DNA of 64,000 nucleotides from Dehalogenimonas etheniformans (GCF_014672715.2 NZ_CP058566.2:558001-622000), one strand, 5' to 3'; counted from the first letter of the stretch, positions 9,380 to 19,128 are shown. The notes: generated from the sequence alone by a model not told the origin. Numbers and translations: made by a program.

Positions 9380-10153
9380 TCAGGCACTGATCGAGGTGCC
9401 TAATCCGCCCACAATCGCTTCATTATATATGATATTGGGTTGCCTTCCGTCGACAATACTGGTGACCGTTCCCCCGGCAGCGGCACGCACCGCAGCGCGT
9501 ATCTTGGGCACCATCCCACCGGTGGCGATTTTCGATGTGACGAGAGCTTCGGCTTCACTGACCTTCGCTGATTTAACGATAATACCCGCGGCGTCCTTGA
9601 TACCGGAGACGTCTGTGAGGAAGATCAGCCTGTCGGCTTTAAGGGAAGCAGCCAGTTCTCCGGCTATCGGGTCGCCGTTGATGTTGAGCAGGCGGACCGG
9701 ATCTCCAGGGACGTTGAGCGAAACCGGCGAAACCACCGGTACAAACCCGTTCTCCAGAAGTGTTTTCAAGAGAGCTAGGTCGACCTTTCGGACGTCCCCC
9801 ATGTAGCCCCAGTCAGCGCCTCGGGGAGTTCCATGTATAAGTGCCCCGTCGACCCCGGATAAGCCGACAGCCTTGACACCTAAATCCAGAAGCATTGCCG
9901 TAGTTTCTTTATTGACAAGGCCGGCAAGGACAGCGGCGACTACCTCGAGAGTCTCCTTATCGGTGACGCGCTCACCTTGAACGATACTCGGAGTGATATT
10001 CAGCCGCTTCAGCCAGGTATTGACCGTGGCGGCTCCGCCATGAACGACGACCGGGAAGTAGCCCTCTTTTTTAAGCCGGGCAACATCCTCAAGGGATGTA
10101 TCTCGACTGCCTAGAACGGATCCGCCAAGTTTGATGACGATGATCTTGTTCAT
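9380..10153 (-). CDS. argB: Acetylglutamate kinase
   Basis: ArgB phosphorylates N-acetylglutamate. The amino-acid-kinase fold is clear: IKLGGS at residues 6-11, VVVHGG near 36 and GGMVPKI near 207. At 257 residues it lacks the longer N-terminal helix of arginine-inhibited hexameric ArgB proteins, so feedback inhibition may be weak; this is inference. It sits between argJ (9 bases) and argD (14 bases) on the same strand. Confidence 0.93.
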   Translation of the reverse strand: MNKIIVIKLGGSVLGSRDTSLEDVARLKKEGYFPVVVHGGAATVNTWLKRLNITPSIVQGERVTDKETLEVVAAVLAGLVNKETTAMLLDLGVKAVGLSGVDGALIHGTPRGADWGYMGDVRKVDLALLKTLLENGFVPVVSPVSLNVPGDPVRLLNINGDPIAGELAASLKADRLIFLTDVSGIKDAAGIIVKSAKVSEAEALVTSKIATGGMVPKIRAAVRAAAGGTVTSIVDGRQPNIIYNEAIVGGLGTSISA

Positions 10154-10162
10154 AATTATTCG

Positions 10163-11371
10163 CTAAGTGGTGTAGTCGGCGTTGATGTGTATGTACTCGG
10201 CGCTCATGTCGCAGCCCCAACCGGTAACCGAAGGTTTCCCCAGCCCTAGATCGAGATGGATGAACACCTCTTTACCTTCGAATTGGGCAGAGGCGAGTTT
10301 CCTGTCAACTTCCAGAGGCATGCCCCGTTTTAAAACCTCAACATTTCCAATCCAGAGATCCACTTTGTCAAGGTCAAATCTAGCTCCGCTCCGCCCAGCT
10401 GCTGCTACTATACGGCCCCAATTGGGGTCCGCGCCATGGACGGCGGTTTTTACAAGTGGCGAGGAAAGAACCGTCCTGGCGACTTTTCGGGCATCCGATG
10501 AAGTCGCCGCACCCGTAACCTTCAGTTCTATCAGCTTGGTGGCGCCTTCCCCGTCACGGGCCACAGATTTAGCGAGGTGAACGCAAACGCACTCAAGGGC
10601 TTCGGAAAAAGCCCGGAAGGCGGCGGTGCCCGGAAGGATTTTCCAGCCAGAAGCGCCGTTTGCCAGTACAAAAATGGAGTCATTGGTCGAGGTATCTCCA
10701 TCAACCGAGATAACATTGAAAGACTTATTCACGGCGCGTTTGAGAAGCCGTTGGAGGAGATCAGATTCGATATCGACATCTGTAGTGATAAAGCCTAGAA
10801 GGGTCGCCAGGTTGGGATGGATCATACCGGCGCCCTTGGCGCAACCACCAATGGTGAAACCATAATCGGGCGACCTCACCGCGAACTCTTTGGGCATTGT
10901 GTCCGTAGTCATTATAGCGCGGGAAAAATCGTGCCCTGAATCGGCCGACAGTTTGATATTCTTTATTCCTGCGGTTACCTTCTCAATCGGAAGTTGAACA
11001 CCGATGACCCCTGTGCTAGCGACAAGTACATTCGACGATTCGATGCCTAATCTTGCACCCGCCATCTCGGTCATTGCTTGCGCATTTTCAAGACCTGCCT
11101 CGCCTGTACCAGCGTTGGCGCAGCCGGCGTTCACGATTATCGCTTGAACGCTACGGGTATTGCCAAGGTGCTTTAACGAGACTAAAACCGGTGCGGCTTT
11201 GAAACGGTTTTGCGTGAAAACGGCCGCGGCTGAACATGGCTTGGCAGACATAATAACTGCAAGATCAAGCGCACTGGCGGCCTTCTTGATGCCGGCTGCC
11301 ACCGTCCCGGCAGAAAAACCAATGGCCGAGGTGATGCTTCCGTCGGGGATCAGGTCAGGTTTTGAACTCAT
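10163..11371 (-). CDS. argJ: Bifunctional glutamate N-acetyltransferase / amino-acid acetyltransferase
   Basis: ArgJ recycles the acetyl group from acetylornithine to glutamate and in some species also uses acetyl-CoA. It self-cleaves before a threonine. The cleavage motif is present as HPNLATLLGF, with the threonine near residue 188, and KGAGMIHPN precedes it as in the family. The C-terminus shows DPNWGR and the family ending near YIHINADYTT. The start at 11371 is chosen because the family begins close to this point; the alternative in-frame start is at 11413. It is first in argJ-argB-argD and implies the cyclic acetyl pathway. Confidence 0.93.
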   Translation of the reverse strand: MSSKPDLIPDGSITSAIGFSAGTVAAGIKKAASALDLAVIMSAKPCSAAAVFTQNRFKAAPVLVSLKHLGNTRSVQAIIVNAGCANAGTGEAGLENAQAMTEMAGARLGIESSNVLVASTGVIGVQLPIEKVTAGIKNIKLSADSGHDFSRAIMTTDTMPKEFAVRSPDYGFTIGGCAKGAGMIHPNLATLLGFITTDVDIESDLLQRLLKRAVNKSFNVISVDGDTSTNDSIFVLANGASGWKILPGTAAFRAFSEALECVCVHLAKSVARDGEGATKLIELKVTGAATSSDARKVARTVLSSPLVKTAVHGADPNWGRIVAAAGRSGARFDLDKVDLWIGNVEVLKRGMPLEVDRKLASAQFEGKEVFIHLDLGLGKPSVTGWGCDMSAEYIHINADYTT

Positions 11372-11615
11372 AAAATGATGATAGAATATAGCATAGCGTT
11401 TGTGACGGGGCAAAAAATTTCAAAAATAACCTCTTGAGTTAATTTCTGATTCAACCCTCCCAGATAAAAATTATTTAGCCATCGGCTTGAGACAAAGCCG
11501 GATGGTACTAGCCAAGTACTAATACTTATGATATACTCAACCAGTTTGCTTAATTCCTGACTGGTGACCACGCTCGGTTCAACTCAAATTGGATAGCTGA
11601 AATAGGGGGTAGTTC

Positions 11616-13934
11616 ATGGCGGAAAACTCAGTACTGATCGTCGACAGCGACCCCAAATCCCGCGACACAGCGGCCTGGCTTAAGGGCGCCGGTTTTCGCG
11701 TTACCACCGCCACCACCGGCGAAGAAGCCCTGAATCTCATCGACAACCAGGACTTCAGCGTCATGCTCCTGGACATGCGGCTCCCAGGCAAACACGGTCT
11801 GGGCGTTTTGAAAGAGGTCAAGGTCAAGCGGCCTTGGATGCAGGCCATCGTCACAACCGACCATCCATCGGTTGAATCAGCAACCGAGGCTCTGAAACAA
11901 GGCGCTGTTGATTACCTGGTAAAGCCGTTTTCACCCGAAGAACTGGAAAAACTGGTCAAGGAGACTATTAAATCAGGCTCCAAGCAAAAAACCGTTTCAG
12001 TTCAGATCAAAGCAAAAACCACGCCGGCTAAAATTACCTCACAGGCGACTTTCGTCATTTCAACCGAAAGCCTCAAAAATCTAGTCAATAGTTTGATTAA
12101 AGAACGCGAGGCGATCGGGGTCAAAGCAAAACAGGGCAAATTCTCCTTCGATAAGATAAAAAATTTCGATGAACTTGCTCTCGATTACGACGTCACGGTG
12201 AATCCCCCGACGTCGTTCTTCATTCCGGCTTGCGAGACCATCCTCCGCTACAAACGGGGCGACAATCCGGAGATTACCCCGGTTACCGACACCACACCCC
12301 GGGTCCTCATCGGCGTTCACCCTGATGATATCAACGCCATAAATCTTCTCGATGAAGTCTTCATGGCCAATAACCCAGATCCAAATTACACCGCTCGCCG
12401 GCAGAACACCCTTATCATTGGCGTGGACGTGCTAACTCCGTTGACCACTTCTTTCGCCCCCAGCATGGGTACCTATACGGCTGATTCCGGTTTCGACCTT
12501 CTGCTGACCGATATTGGCAACTCATCGTATATGATCACCGTGGGCTCCGAAGCCGGAGACCAGATCCTGGCCAAGTACGCCCAGGTTCGTGAGCCGACGG
12601 TAGCCGAAACCGCCCGCCAAAAGCAAGTCCGCGAAGAAGCGTTGTCCAAGTACCGCCTGTTCCTCGACATGCCGCGGGACAAGATCCCGCATCTGCTCGA
12701 CACGAATTACGATAATCCTTACTGGAAGTCTCGGAGCGAAGCCTGCCTCAACTGCGGTTCCTGCATCATGGTCTGCCCCACCTGCTTCTGCTTTGACGTC
12801 CAGGACGACGTCAACCTGAATATGGTCGACGGCGAGCGGATTAGAAAGCCTGACGGTTGCATGCTTGTCGACTTCAGCAAGGTGGCCGCCGGCGCCAACT
12901 TCCGCGGCGATAAGCTCTCGCGGTTCCGCCACCGGATGTACCACAAGGGCAAGTACATGCTCGATCGCTACGGTAAGTTCGGTTGTGTCGGCTGCGGCCG
13001 CTGCTCCGTCACCTGCCTGGCCGAGATCGCCTCGCCGCTCGAGGCTTACAACGCGATAGCAGCCTCGGAGAAGGCTAAGGAAAAAGCTCGTCGCACCATC
13101 ACCAATACCCGGCCGCAGCCTGAGCTTTACCTGCCGCATATGGCCAACATCACTAAGATCACCCAGCTCGGCGCCCGCGAGAAGCTATTCGAGTTCAAAC
13201 TCAAAGACGGACACAAGCTCGGCCATCGGCCAGGCCAATTCGTCGAAGTCTATGTTTTTGGCATCGGCGAATCGCCGATCTCCCTCACCTCGTCGCCGAC
13301 CCGGGATCATACCTTCGAGGTCGCCGTCAGAAACGTCGGCAACGTCACGGGCGCCCTTCATAACCTTGAAGTGGGGTCTCCTGTGGGCATCCGCGGACCA
13401 TTCGGCAACGGCTTCCCGCTGGAGCAAATGGAGGGCAAGGACCTGCTCCTTATTGCCGGCGGCATCGGCGTCTTCCCGCTAAGATCGCTCATCGAATATG
13501 TTCTTGACCGGCGCGAGTCGTACGGCCATATCAACCTGTTGTTCGGTTCCCGGTCGCCATCGGAACGGGTTTTCTCTGAGGAGATGGCTCAATGGGCAAA
13601 AGCCCCCGACGTCACCTTCATGGAGACGGTCGACAAGGGCGACGAAACGTGGACAGGCAATGTTGGAGTGATCACTACCCTAATACCGAAAGTCCAGTTC
13701 GATCCCAAGAAGACGGTGGCGGTGGTCGTGGGTCCGCCGATCATGTACCGCTTTGTCACAAACGAGCTTAAAAAGCGCGACCTGGGCGATGACAACATCA
13801 TCCTGTCGCTTGAGCGCAAGATGAAATGCGGCGTAGGCAAGTGCGGCAACTGCCAGATCAACGGAGTCTATGTCTGCCAGGAAGGCCCGGTATTCAGCCT
13901 GACCCGGTTACGCACACTAAGGGAGGCCATTTAA
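11616..13934 (+). CDS. Response-regulator receiver fused to hydrogenase iron-sulfur (beta) and flavin/NAD (gamma) subunits
   Basis: This 772-residue fusion has three parts. Residues 1-125 are an intact receiver domain: acidic pair D10/D12, phospho-acceptor D53 in LLDMR, and the lysine of YLVKPF. After a linker comes a HydB/AsrA-like electron-transfer part with two 4Fe-4S motifs, CLNCGSCIMVCPTC near 378 and CVGCGRCSVTC near 456. From about 510 it is ferredoxin-reductase-like: GHRPGQFVEVY for FAD and LLIAGGIGVFPLR for the nucleotide. It ends with a cysteine cluster (CGVGKCGNC, then VCQEG) near 737. Hydrogenase delta and alpha follow directly, so the protein likely passes electrons between the [NiFe] core and NAD(P)H or another carrier. 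A receiver on such a protein is unusual. GGGGG precedes the ATG. Confidence 0.85.
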   Translation: MAENSVLIVDSDPKSRDTAAWLKGAGFRVTTATTGEEALNLIDNQDFSVMLLDMRLPGKHGLGVLKEVKVKRPWMQAIVTTDHPSVESATEALKQGAVDYLVKPFSPEELEKLVKETIKSGSKQKTVSVQIKAKTTPAKITSQATFVISTESLKNLVNSLIKEREAIGVKAKQGKFSFDKIKNFDELALDYDVTVNPPTSFFIPACETILRYKRGDNPEITPVTDTTPRVLIGVHPDDINAINLLDEVFMANNPDPNYTARRQNTLIIGVDVLTPLTTSFAPSMGTYTADSGFDLLLTDIGNSSYMITVGSEAGDQILAKYAQVREPTVAETARQKQVREEALSKYRLFLDMPRDKIPHLLDTNYDNPYWKSRSEACLNCGSCIMVCPTCFCFDVQDDVNLNMVDGERIRKPDGCMLVDFSKVAAGANFRGDKLSRFRHRMYHKGKYMLDRYGKFGCVGCGRCSVTCLAEIASPLEAYNAIAASEKAKEKARRTITNTRPQPELYLPHMANITKITQLGAREKLFEFKLKDGHKLGHRPGQFVEVYVFGIGESPISLTSSPTRDHTFEVAVRNVGNVTGALHNLEVGSPVGIRGPFGNGFPLEQMEGKDLLLIAGGIGVFPLRSLIEYVLDRRESYGHINLLFGSRSPSERVFSEEMAQWAKAPDVTFMETVDKGDETWTGNVGVITTLIPKVQFDPKKTVAVVVGPPIMYRFVTNELKKRDLGDDNIILSLERKMKCGVGKCGNCQINGVYVCQEGPVFSLTRLRTLREAI

Positions 13935-14683
13935 TGAAACCAAAAGTGGCATTTTTCGATTTCACCTCGTGCGAGGGGTGCCAGCTCGACGCCCTTAACC
14001 TTGACGTCGGCGAAGTCCTAGGGCTGCTGGGAGCGGTCGATATCGTCAACTTCCGCGAGGTCAAGACTAACCGCTCCGACGACTATGACATCGCTTTTAT
14101 CGAGGGATCAATCACCAAAGAATCCGAGATCCCACGGCTGCAGGCCATCCGCAACCAGGCCAAGGTCCTCGTCGCCCTGGGGGCGTGCGCTTGCACCGGC
14201 GGCGTCAACTGCCTAAAGAACGCATACTCGTCAGAAGAACTCTTGAAGGGCGTTTATGGCGAATGCGCCTCTTTTTATAACACCATCCCGGCGCGGCCGG
14301 TCAATGCCGTTGTGCCGGTGGACTACTACATCCGCGGTTGTCCGCCTACTACCGCCGAGTTCGTCAAGGTGGTTAAGGCTTTGCTCCTGGGCAAGCGGCC
14401 GGACCTGCCGAACTATCCCGTCTGTACCGAATGCCGTGTTGCCGGCAACATCTGCGTCTTTCAGCGAGGCGGCACTTGCATCGGTCCGGTGACCCGCGGT
14501 GGTTGCGACGCCATGTGCGTCGGCGCCGGACGCTTTTGCTGGGGCTGCCGGGGTCTGGTGGAGAACCCCAATACCGACTCGGCTAAGGATGTTCTGGCCC
14601 GCTACGGCTTGACGATCGATCAAATACTAGAACGGTTCAAGATTTACAACTCCTATTCGGAGGTATCGCAGTGCCAGAAGTAA
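13934..14683 (+). CDS. [NiFe] hydrogenase small (delta) subunit, group 3-like
   Basis: This subunit holds the iron-sulfur relay next to the NiFe site. The 249 residues start with the proximal-cluster motif SCEGCQ near 12-17. GACACTGGVNC near 90 and GCPPT near 140 supply further ligands, and a C-terminal cysteine-rich stretch (residues about 165-210, with CTEC, CVGAGRFCWGC) binds more clusters. The ATG overlaps the previous stop by one base, so translation is probably coupled. Groups 3b and 3c both have such subunits; the fused beta-gamma protein upstream argues for 3b-like (sulfhydrogenase) organisation. Confidence 0.88.
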   Translation: MKPKVAFFDFTSCEGCQLDALNLDVGEVLGLLGAVDIVNFREVKTNRSDDYDIAFIEGSITKESEIPRLQAIRNQAKVLVALGACACTGGVNCLKNAYSSEELLKGVYGECASFYNTIPARPVNAVVPVDYYIRGCPPTTAEFVKVVKALLLGKRPDLPNYPVCTECRVAGNICVFQRGGTCIGPVTRGGCDAMCVGAGRFCWGCRGLVENPNTDSAKDVLARYGLTIDQILERFKIYNSYSEVSQCQK

Positions 14684-15942
14684 AGATCAAGGTCAACCAG
14701 TTAACCCGCGTCGAGGGTCACGGCAATATCCACCTGGAAGCCACCGACGGCAAACTCGATAGGGTCCTTTGGGAAGTCACCGAGAGCCCGCGCTTCTTCG
14801 AGTGGATGCTTAAAGGCCGCAACTTTGACGACGTGTCCACCATTTCCTCCCGCATCTGCGGCATCTGCTCGATTGCCCATACCACTGCCTCGTTGCAGGC
14901 GACCGAGGCCGCCTTCGGCATCAAGCTGACTGAGCAAGCATGGCTGCTCCGGAAATTGCTGTTCGACGCCGAATTACTCGAAAGTCATGTGCTTCATGTT
15001 CTTTTCCTTATCGCCCCGGATTTCCTGGGAGCGGATTCGGTCATCCCATTGGTAGCCACTCATGGCGATGTCATCGTCATGGCAGTCCGGATGAAGAAGC
15101 TGGCATACAACCTGGCCGAGGTCCTTGCCGGCCGCAAAACTCATCCCATTACTCCCATCGTCGGCGGCTGGAGCAAGCTGCCGGATGTAGACGCCCTGAA
15201 GGCTGTCCGCGAGCGGCTGGTTTCTGCTCTCGATGACGCCGAGACCATGGTGGCGGTGGTCAAATCACTGGCGCCGATGATCCCCAATTTCAACCGTCCC
15301 ACCGAGTATATCGCCCTCAAGGACTCCAAGGAATACGCCTTCATCACCGGCAAGATCGCCTCGTCGGATGGCGGAACCTACCCGTTGGAAGACTATACCA
15401 AGATCACCAACGAGTTTTGTGTTCCTCAGTCCTCCGCTAAGTACACCAAGCACGCGCGAGATTCATATATGGTCGGCGCGCTATCCCGCTTCAACTCAAA
15501 TTCGGAACAATTACTACCCCGAGCTAAAAAAGCCGCCGCCTCGCTGGGTATGAAGGCGCCGATCAACAATCCGTTCTTCATCTCTGTCGCCCAGACTATT
15601 GAGACGGTCAACTGCATCGAGGACGCTATCAACATCATCGATAAGCTTCTCGCCAGAGGTCTACATCCTGAGGAAGTCAAAGTCAAACCCAGGGCAGGTC
15701 GGGGGGTGGGCATCGTAGAAGCGCCGCGAGGCATGCTCATCCACGATTACACGTATAACGATGCCGGTGAGATCGTTTCCGCCAACTGCATCATCCCCAC
15801 CGGCCAGAACCATTTATCTATCCAAAAGGACTTCGACGCCCTGGCGCCGACCATCCTGGACAAGCCTATCGACGAGATCCGCCACACCCTGGAGATGCTG
15901 GTCCGCGCCTACGACCCATGCATTTCCTGTTCGGTGCACTAG
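14671..15942 (+). CDS. [NiFe] hydrogenase large (alpha) catalytic subunit, group 3-like
   Basis: The 423-residue protein carries both NiFe ligand motifs: RICGICSIAH near residue 64-73 and DPCISCSVH at the very C-terminus. RVEGHGNI near residue 12 is also typical. It starts with GTG, overlaps the delta gene by 13 bases and has GGAGG seven bases upstream. The stop codon follows the histidine of DPCxxCxxH at once, so there is no C-terminal extension for a maturation protease to remove, unlike most large subunits. Together with the two upstream genes it should form a cytoplasmic hydrogenase exchanging electrons with a soluble carrier. Confidence 0.92.
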   Translation: MPEVKIKVNQLTRVEGHGNIHLEATDGKLDRVLWEVTESPRFFEWMLKGRNFDDVSTISSRICGICSIAHTTASLQATEAAFGIKLTEQAWLLRKLLFDAELLESHVLHVLFLIAPDFLGADSVIPLVATHGDVIVMAVRMKKLAYNLAEVLAGRKTHPITPIVGGWSKLPDVDALKAVRERLVSALDDAETMVAVVKSLAPMIPNFNRPTEYIALKDSKEYAFITGKIASSDGGTYPLEDYTKITNEFCVPQSSAKYTKHARDSYMVGALSRFNSNSEQLLPRAKKAAASLGMKAPINNPFFISVAQTIETVNCIEDAINIIDKLLARGLHPEEVKVKPRAGRGVGIVEAPRGMLIHDYTYNDAGEIVSANCIIPTGQNHLSIQKDFDALAPTILDKPIDEIRHTLEMLVRAYDPCISCSVH

Positions 15943-15963
15943 ACTCAATCGACGATCACAAAA

Positions 15964-15996
15964 GAGGCGTCCCGGTCACCGGGACGCCTCTTTTCG
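15964..15996 (+). terminator. Terminator of the hydrogenase operon
   Basis: A 12-base perfect stem (GAGGCGTCCCGG and its complement, loop TCA, 15964-15990) is followed by TTTT at 15991-15994. It lies 20 bases after the large-subunit stop. Confidence 0.88.
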
Positions 15997-16196
15997 TTCC
16001 CCAAATTACTCAAAGCTTCCTAAACCGGTTACAGTGTTGTGATCAGCCGGTGAAAAACTGTTATAAAAACAACTCGGTAAATGGGTTTAATCCAGCTGGG
16101 TTGTTAAGAATTAGATTGATTCACTAACAGACCTATGGGTTGGGATAGAGCCTCAGTCGATGGCTCGAGGGTTGAAAAAGATCAGTTGATCCCAAC

Positions 16197-16862
16197 TCAT
16201 CGTTCGTCGGGGGATCTGCTGTCGAGAGAGCGGCGGAATAAAACACGTTTTGGCGACAATATTCCCCAGGTGATCGTCATCTGGATAGCTTTAAGGAACG
16301 AGACATCGGTTTCGATGATTTGATCCCTGGTGGCCAGAATCCACGTGCCGGTGTGTGGGAAGGGTGAGGTAGGGAGAAACACGGTGACGAAGGGGCTGCC
16401 TTCGCGGTCCTTGATTTTGTTGGTGATGAAACCCAGAGTGAATACGCCAGCCCGCGGGTACTCCAGAATAATGACCTTTCTGAAACCGCCCTTGAAGGCT
16501 CCGGGGACAGAAAGAGCCTGCATCGCCTGCTTGGCGCCGCTGTACACCTGCGCCAGGACCGGGAGCCGAGCTATTAAAAATTCTCCAAACCGGACGATGC
16601 TGTTGCCGACAACGTTCGAGGTCACGATCCCAACGATCAGGATTAGGAGCAGCGTTAAAAGGATGCCCAGACCGGGAATCGGGCGCCCGAAAAGGATATT
16701 GACCAGGGGTCTGAGTATGCCGTCCGCCAGGTCGAACAGCCAGATGATGCCAATTACGATCAAAGCGCCGGGCAAAACGACCACCAACCCGGCAACAAAA
16801 GTCCGCCAGATCTGCCGGAATAGACTGTTAAGCGCGGGCGTTTTCTGTTTCTTTTCGGTCAA
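16197..16862 (-). CDS. DUF502 family membrane protein
   Basis: The 221-residue protein has two strong membrane segments, residues about 20-45 (TFVAGLVVVLPGALIVIGII) and 65-90 (ILLTLLLILIVGIVTSNVVG), followed by a soluble domain with the DUF502 hallmarks LPVLAQVYSGAKQ and GFITNK. The biochemical role of the family is not settled; it is found in membranes of bacteria and plants. It is flanked by intergenic DNA on both sides and is probably transcribed alone. Confidence 0.85.
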   Translation of the reverse strand: MTEKKQKTPALNSLFRQIWRTFVAGLVVVLPGALIVIGIIWLFDLADGILRPLVNILFGRPIPGLGILLTLLLILIVGIVTSNVVGNSIVRFGEFLIARLPVLAQVYSGAKQAMQALSVPGAFKGGFRKVIILEYPRAGVFTLGFITNKIKDREGSPFVTVFLPTSPFPHTGTWILATRDQIIETDVSFLKAIQMTITWGILSPKRVLFRRSLDSRSPDER

Positions 16863-17102
16863 TGGCGCGATCCCTCAATCGGTTTCTTCCACCGAAACAT
16901 TATAACCGCCGCGGCGACGGAGATAAATGCCCGCCTTTTGGTATTCACATTGCCAGGGCGATATGTGCCTAGAGTACAATTGACGCTACCTTTCCGGGCG
17001 TTGCTAATTACAGTCGCCGGGAGTACACTGGGTAGCATTTTTCGAAACAAAGATGTCCTTGGAATTAATCAATTGACAGATCCCGCATATCCCCAATTCA
17101 AC

Positions 17103-18353
17103 ATGCCAAAGAAGGGGCTGTTTGCCAACCCTATCTTCAGGCGTTTTCCGCCGGGTGTGTGGATGGTCACCATCATCGGCGTGCTGAACTCCGCCAGTTT
17201 TTCGTTGTCCCTGCCGTTCCTTTCGCTTTACCTCAACACGCAGCGGGGCGTGTCAATGCTGATGGTGGGGCTAATCATCCTGGGATCAGGTTTGATCGCT
17301 TCTGCGGCGCAGATGGCTGCGGGAATGATATCCGACCGAATCGGCAGAAGGCCGATCATACTGGGCAGCATGACTTTGGCGGGATCTTTGTTCGTGGTAA
17401 TGTCCATCCTGATCAACGCCGTCGCCCCGGTTTGGTCAATCGTTGGTGTCTATTTCCTGGTTCGTTGCGGACTGATGGCGGCGCGGCCGGCGACGCAGGC
17501 ACTAATCGTCGATTTAATGCCGAAAGCACGCCTGGCTGAGGGCTACGGCATCCTGCGCATGGGCCAGAACCTGGGGTTCGGGTTCGGTCCGGCTATCGGC
17601 GGTTACTTCTGGGCGGCGGGAGTTTCTTACGCGTGGCTGTTCGTCGGCGCAGCGGTTGTCAGCAGTATCTGCATCCTCGTGACTTTCACTCATCTCACAG
17701 AAAGCCATGTCGGGGGTGGTTCTGAGCAAGTCAGTTTTTCGGCAGCCCTGGCTACTGCAAAAGACAGGACTTTCCTGGTATTCACCATGATCAGCGTGAT
17801 CGCATTCATGGGATTGGGACAATTCATCAGCACAATGTCGGTATATACCGTGGAGCGTGTCGGTTTTTCGACGGTGCAATATGGCTCTCTCCTGACTTTG
17901 AACGCGATTTTAGTGGTGCTTTTTCAATATCCGGCGACTCGATTTATAAGCAAGCTAGATAAAGCAAAAGCACTGCTCCTGGGAATGTCGGTCTACGCTC
18001 TGGGGTACTTGACCATGGGTTTTGTCGGTCCATATGGCCTGGCGATTGGTGCGATGGCTATCATCACCGCTGGAGAGGTTCTGTTCTCGCCAATGTCTAT
18101 GGCAGTAGTGGGCGAGCTTTCGCCCAAGAGCTGGCGTGGCCGCTACCAGGGATTCTACGGTCTATCGGAGACTCTAGGAGTATCGTTAGGTCCAACACTC
18201 GGAGGGCTGTTACTCGATTCCACTGCGCCGGACGGGAGGCTTTCGGTCTGGCTGCCGATCGCTTCCGTCATCATGTTCGCCGGGCTGGCTTTTTACGCGT
18301 GGGGTAAGATGCTGCGACCGTCGGCGGCAAAGGCAGTGAAAAGTTCGGATTAA
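17103..18353 (+). CDS. Major facilitator superfamily transporter
   Basis: About 12 hydrophobic segments over 416 residues mark a 12-helix MFS carrier. The loop 2-3 signature appears as GMISDRIGRRPII near residue 75, and a related sequence recurs in the second half. It most resembles multidrug or sugar efflux-type carriers, but the substrate cannot be read from sequence. The start is uncertain: the frame stays open to 16938, but the ATG at 17103 gives a normal N-terminus. No good SD was found for either. Confidence 0.8.
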   Translation: MPKKGLFANPIFRRFPPGVWMVTIIGVLNSASFSLSLPFLSLYLNTQRGVSMLMVGLIILGSGLIASAAQMAAGMISDRIGRRPIILGSMTLAGSLFVVMSILINAVAPVWSIVGVYFLVRCGLMAARPATQALIVDLMPKARLAEGYGILRMGQNLGFGFGPAIGGYFWAAGVSYAWLFVGAAVVSSICILVTFTHLTESHVGGGSEQVSFSAALATAKDRTFLVFTMISVIAFMGLGQFISTMSVYTVERVGFSTVQYGSLLTLNAILVVLFQYPATRFISKLDKAKALLLGMSVYALGYLTMGFVGPYGLAIGAMAIITAGEVLFSPMSMAVVGELSPKSWRGRYQGFYGLSETLGVSLGPTLGGLLLDSTAPDGRLSVWLPIASVIMFAGLAFYAWGKMLRPSAAKAVKSSD

Positions 18354-18384
18354 AAAAAGTTGGGCTCGCCATGGCGAGCCCAAC
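18352..18384 (-). terminator. Terminator for the minus-strand two-component operon
   Basis: A perfect 13-base palindromic arm pair centred on CCATGG (18359-18384) is followed, on the minus strand, by a run of seven T (plus-strand A run at 18352-18358). It lies 55 bases beyond the regulator stop. Confidence 0.85.
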
Positions 18385-18438
18385 AATCAATAGTGTTGGC
18401 TGAGATAATGCTGGTTCCTAAGCTTGGCCTGAAAACCG

Positions 18439-19113
18439 TTATTTCTTGATGAAATAGCCAGTGCCGGACTTTGTCATTATGGCGCCCTGCATACCGATGT
18501 CGCCAAGTTTCTGCCGCAGGTTGCGCATATGCACCCGGATGGAGTTGGCGGCGTCCGCCGGGACCTCGCCCCAGATGGACATCGACAGGTCGTTATGGGA
18601 AACCGGTTTGCCCATGTTTTGGGCCAGGCAGTAGAGCATCTTGCCTTCGGTGGTGGTTAACTTAACGCTCTGTCCATCGCACGTGACCTGGCGTCGGGAG
18701 GCGGAGAAATGGAATTGGCCGATTGATATTGGCGAGCCGCTATCGCTAGCCCGTTGCCGGCGGAGAAGCGCCTTAGCCCGTGAGACAAATTCCATCTGGC
18801 GGAATGGCTTGGTGATGTAATCATCGGCGCCCAATTCCAGCCCGCGGACGACATCAGACTCCTCATCACGAACCGTCAGGATGATTACCGGTACATTGGA
18901 ATGGGTACGGACCTCCTTGAGCAGTTCGAGGCCGCTCCTATCCGGCAAACCGAGGTCCAGAATGATCAGGTCGGGGTTTTCCTTGTCCGCCAGTTCGATG
19001 CCTTCCTGGGCAAGCCCGGTAAAGACAATCCGGGAATCCGGCCAGCTCACCCTCAGGCACAGGCTAACCAGTTCGACGATGGCGCTGTCGTCTTCCACGA
19101 TCAAGATTTTCAT
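18439..19113 (-). CDS. OmpR/PhoB-family response regulator
   Basis: The 224-residue protein joins a receiver domain (residues 1-118; acidic pair E8/D9, phospho-acceptor D53 in LIILDLGLPD, lysine in YITKPF) to a C-terminal winged-helix DNA-binding domain ending in SGTGYFIKK. It is the second gene of a pair with a sensor kinase 15 bases upstream. It is clearly related to the regulator at 36586-37266, sharing MKIL, IVELVSL, GADDY and TKPFRQME. The target genes are unknown. Confidence 0.93.
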   Translation of the reverse strand: MKILIVEDDSAIVELVSLCLRVSWPDSRIVFTGLAQEGIELADKENPDLIILDLGLPDRSGLELLKEVRTHSNVPVIILTVRDEESDVVRGLELGADDYITKPFRQMEFVSRAKALLRRQRASDSGSPISIGQFHFSASRRQVTCDGQSVKLTTTEGKMLYCLAQNMGKPVSHNDLSMSIWGEVPADAANSIRVHMRNLRQKLGDIGMQGAIMTKSGTGYFIKK

Positions 19114-19128
19114 GCCAGATTTTCCTCC

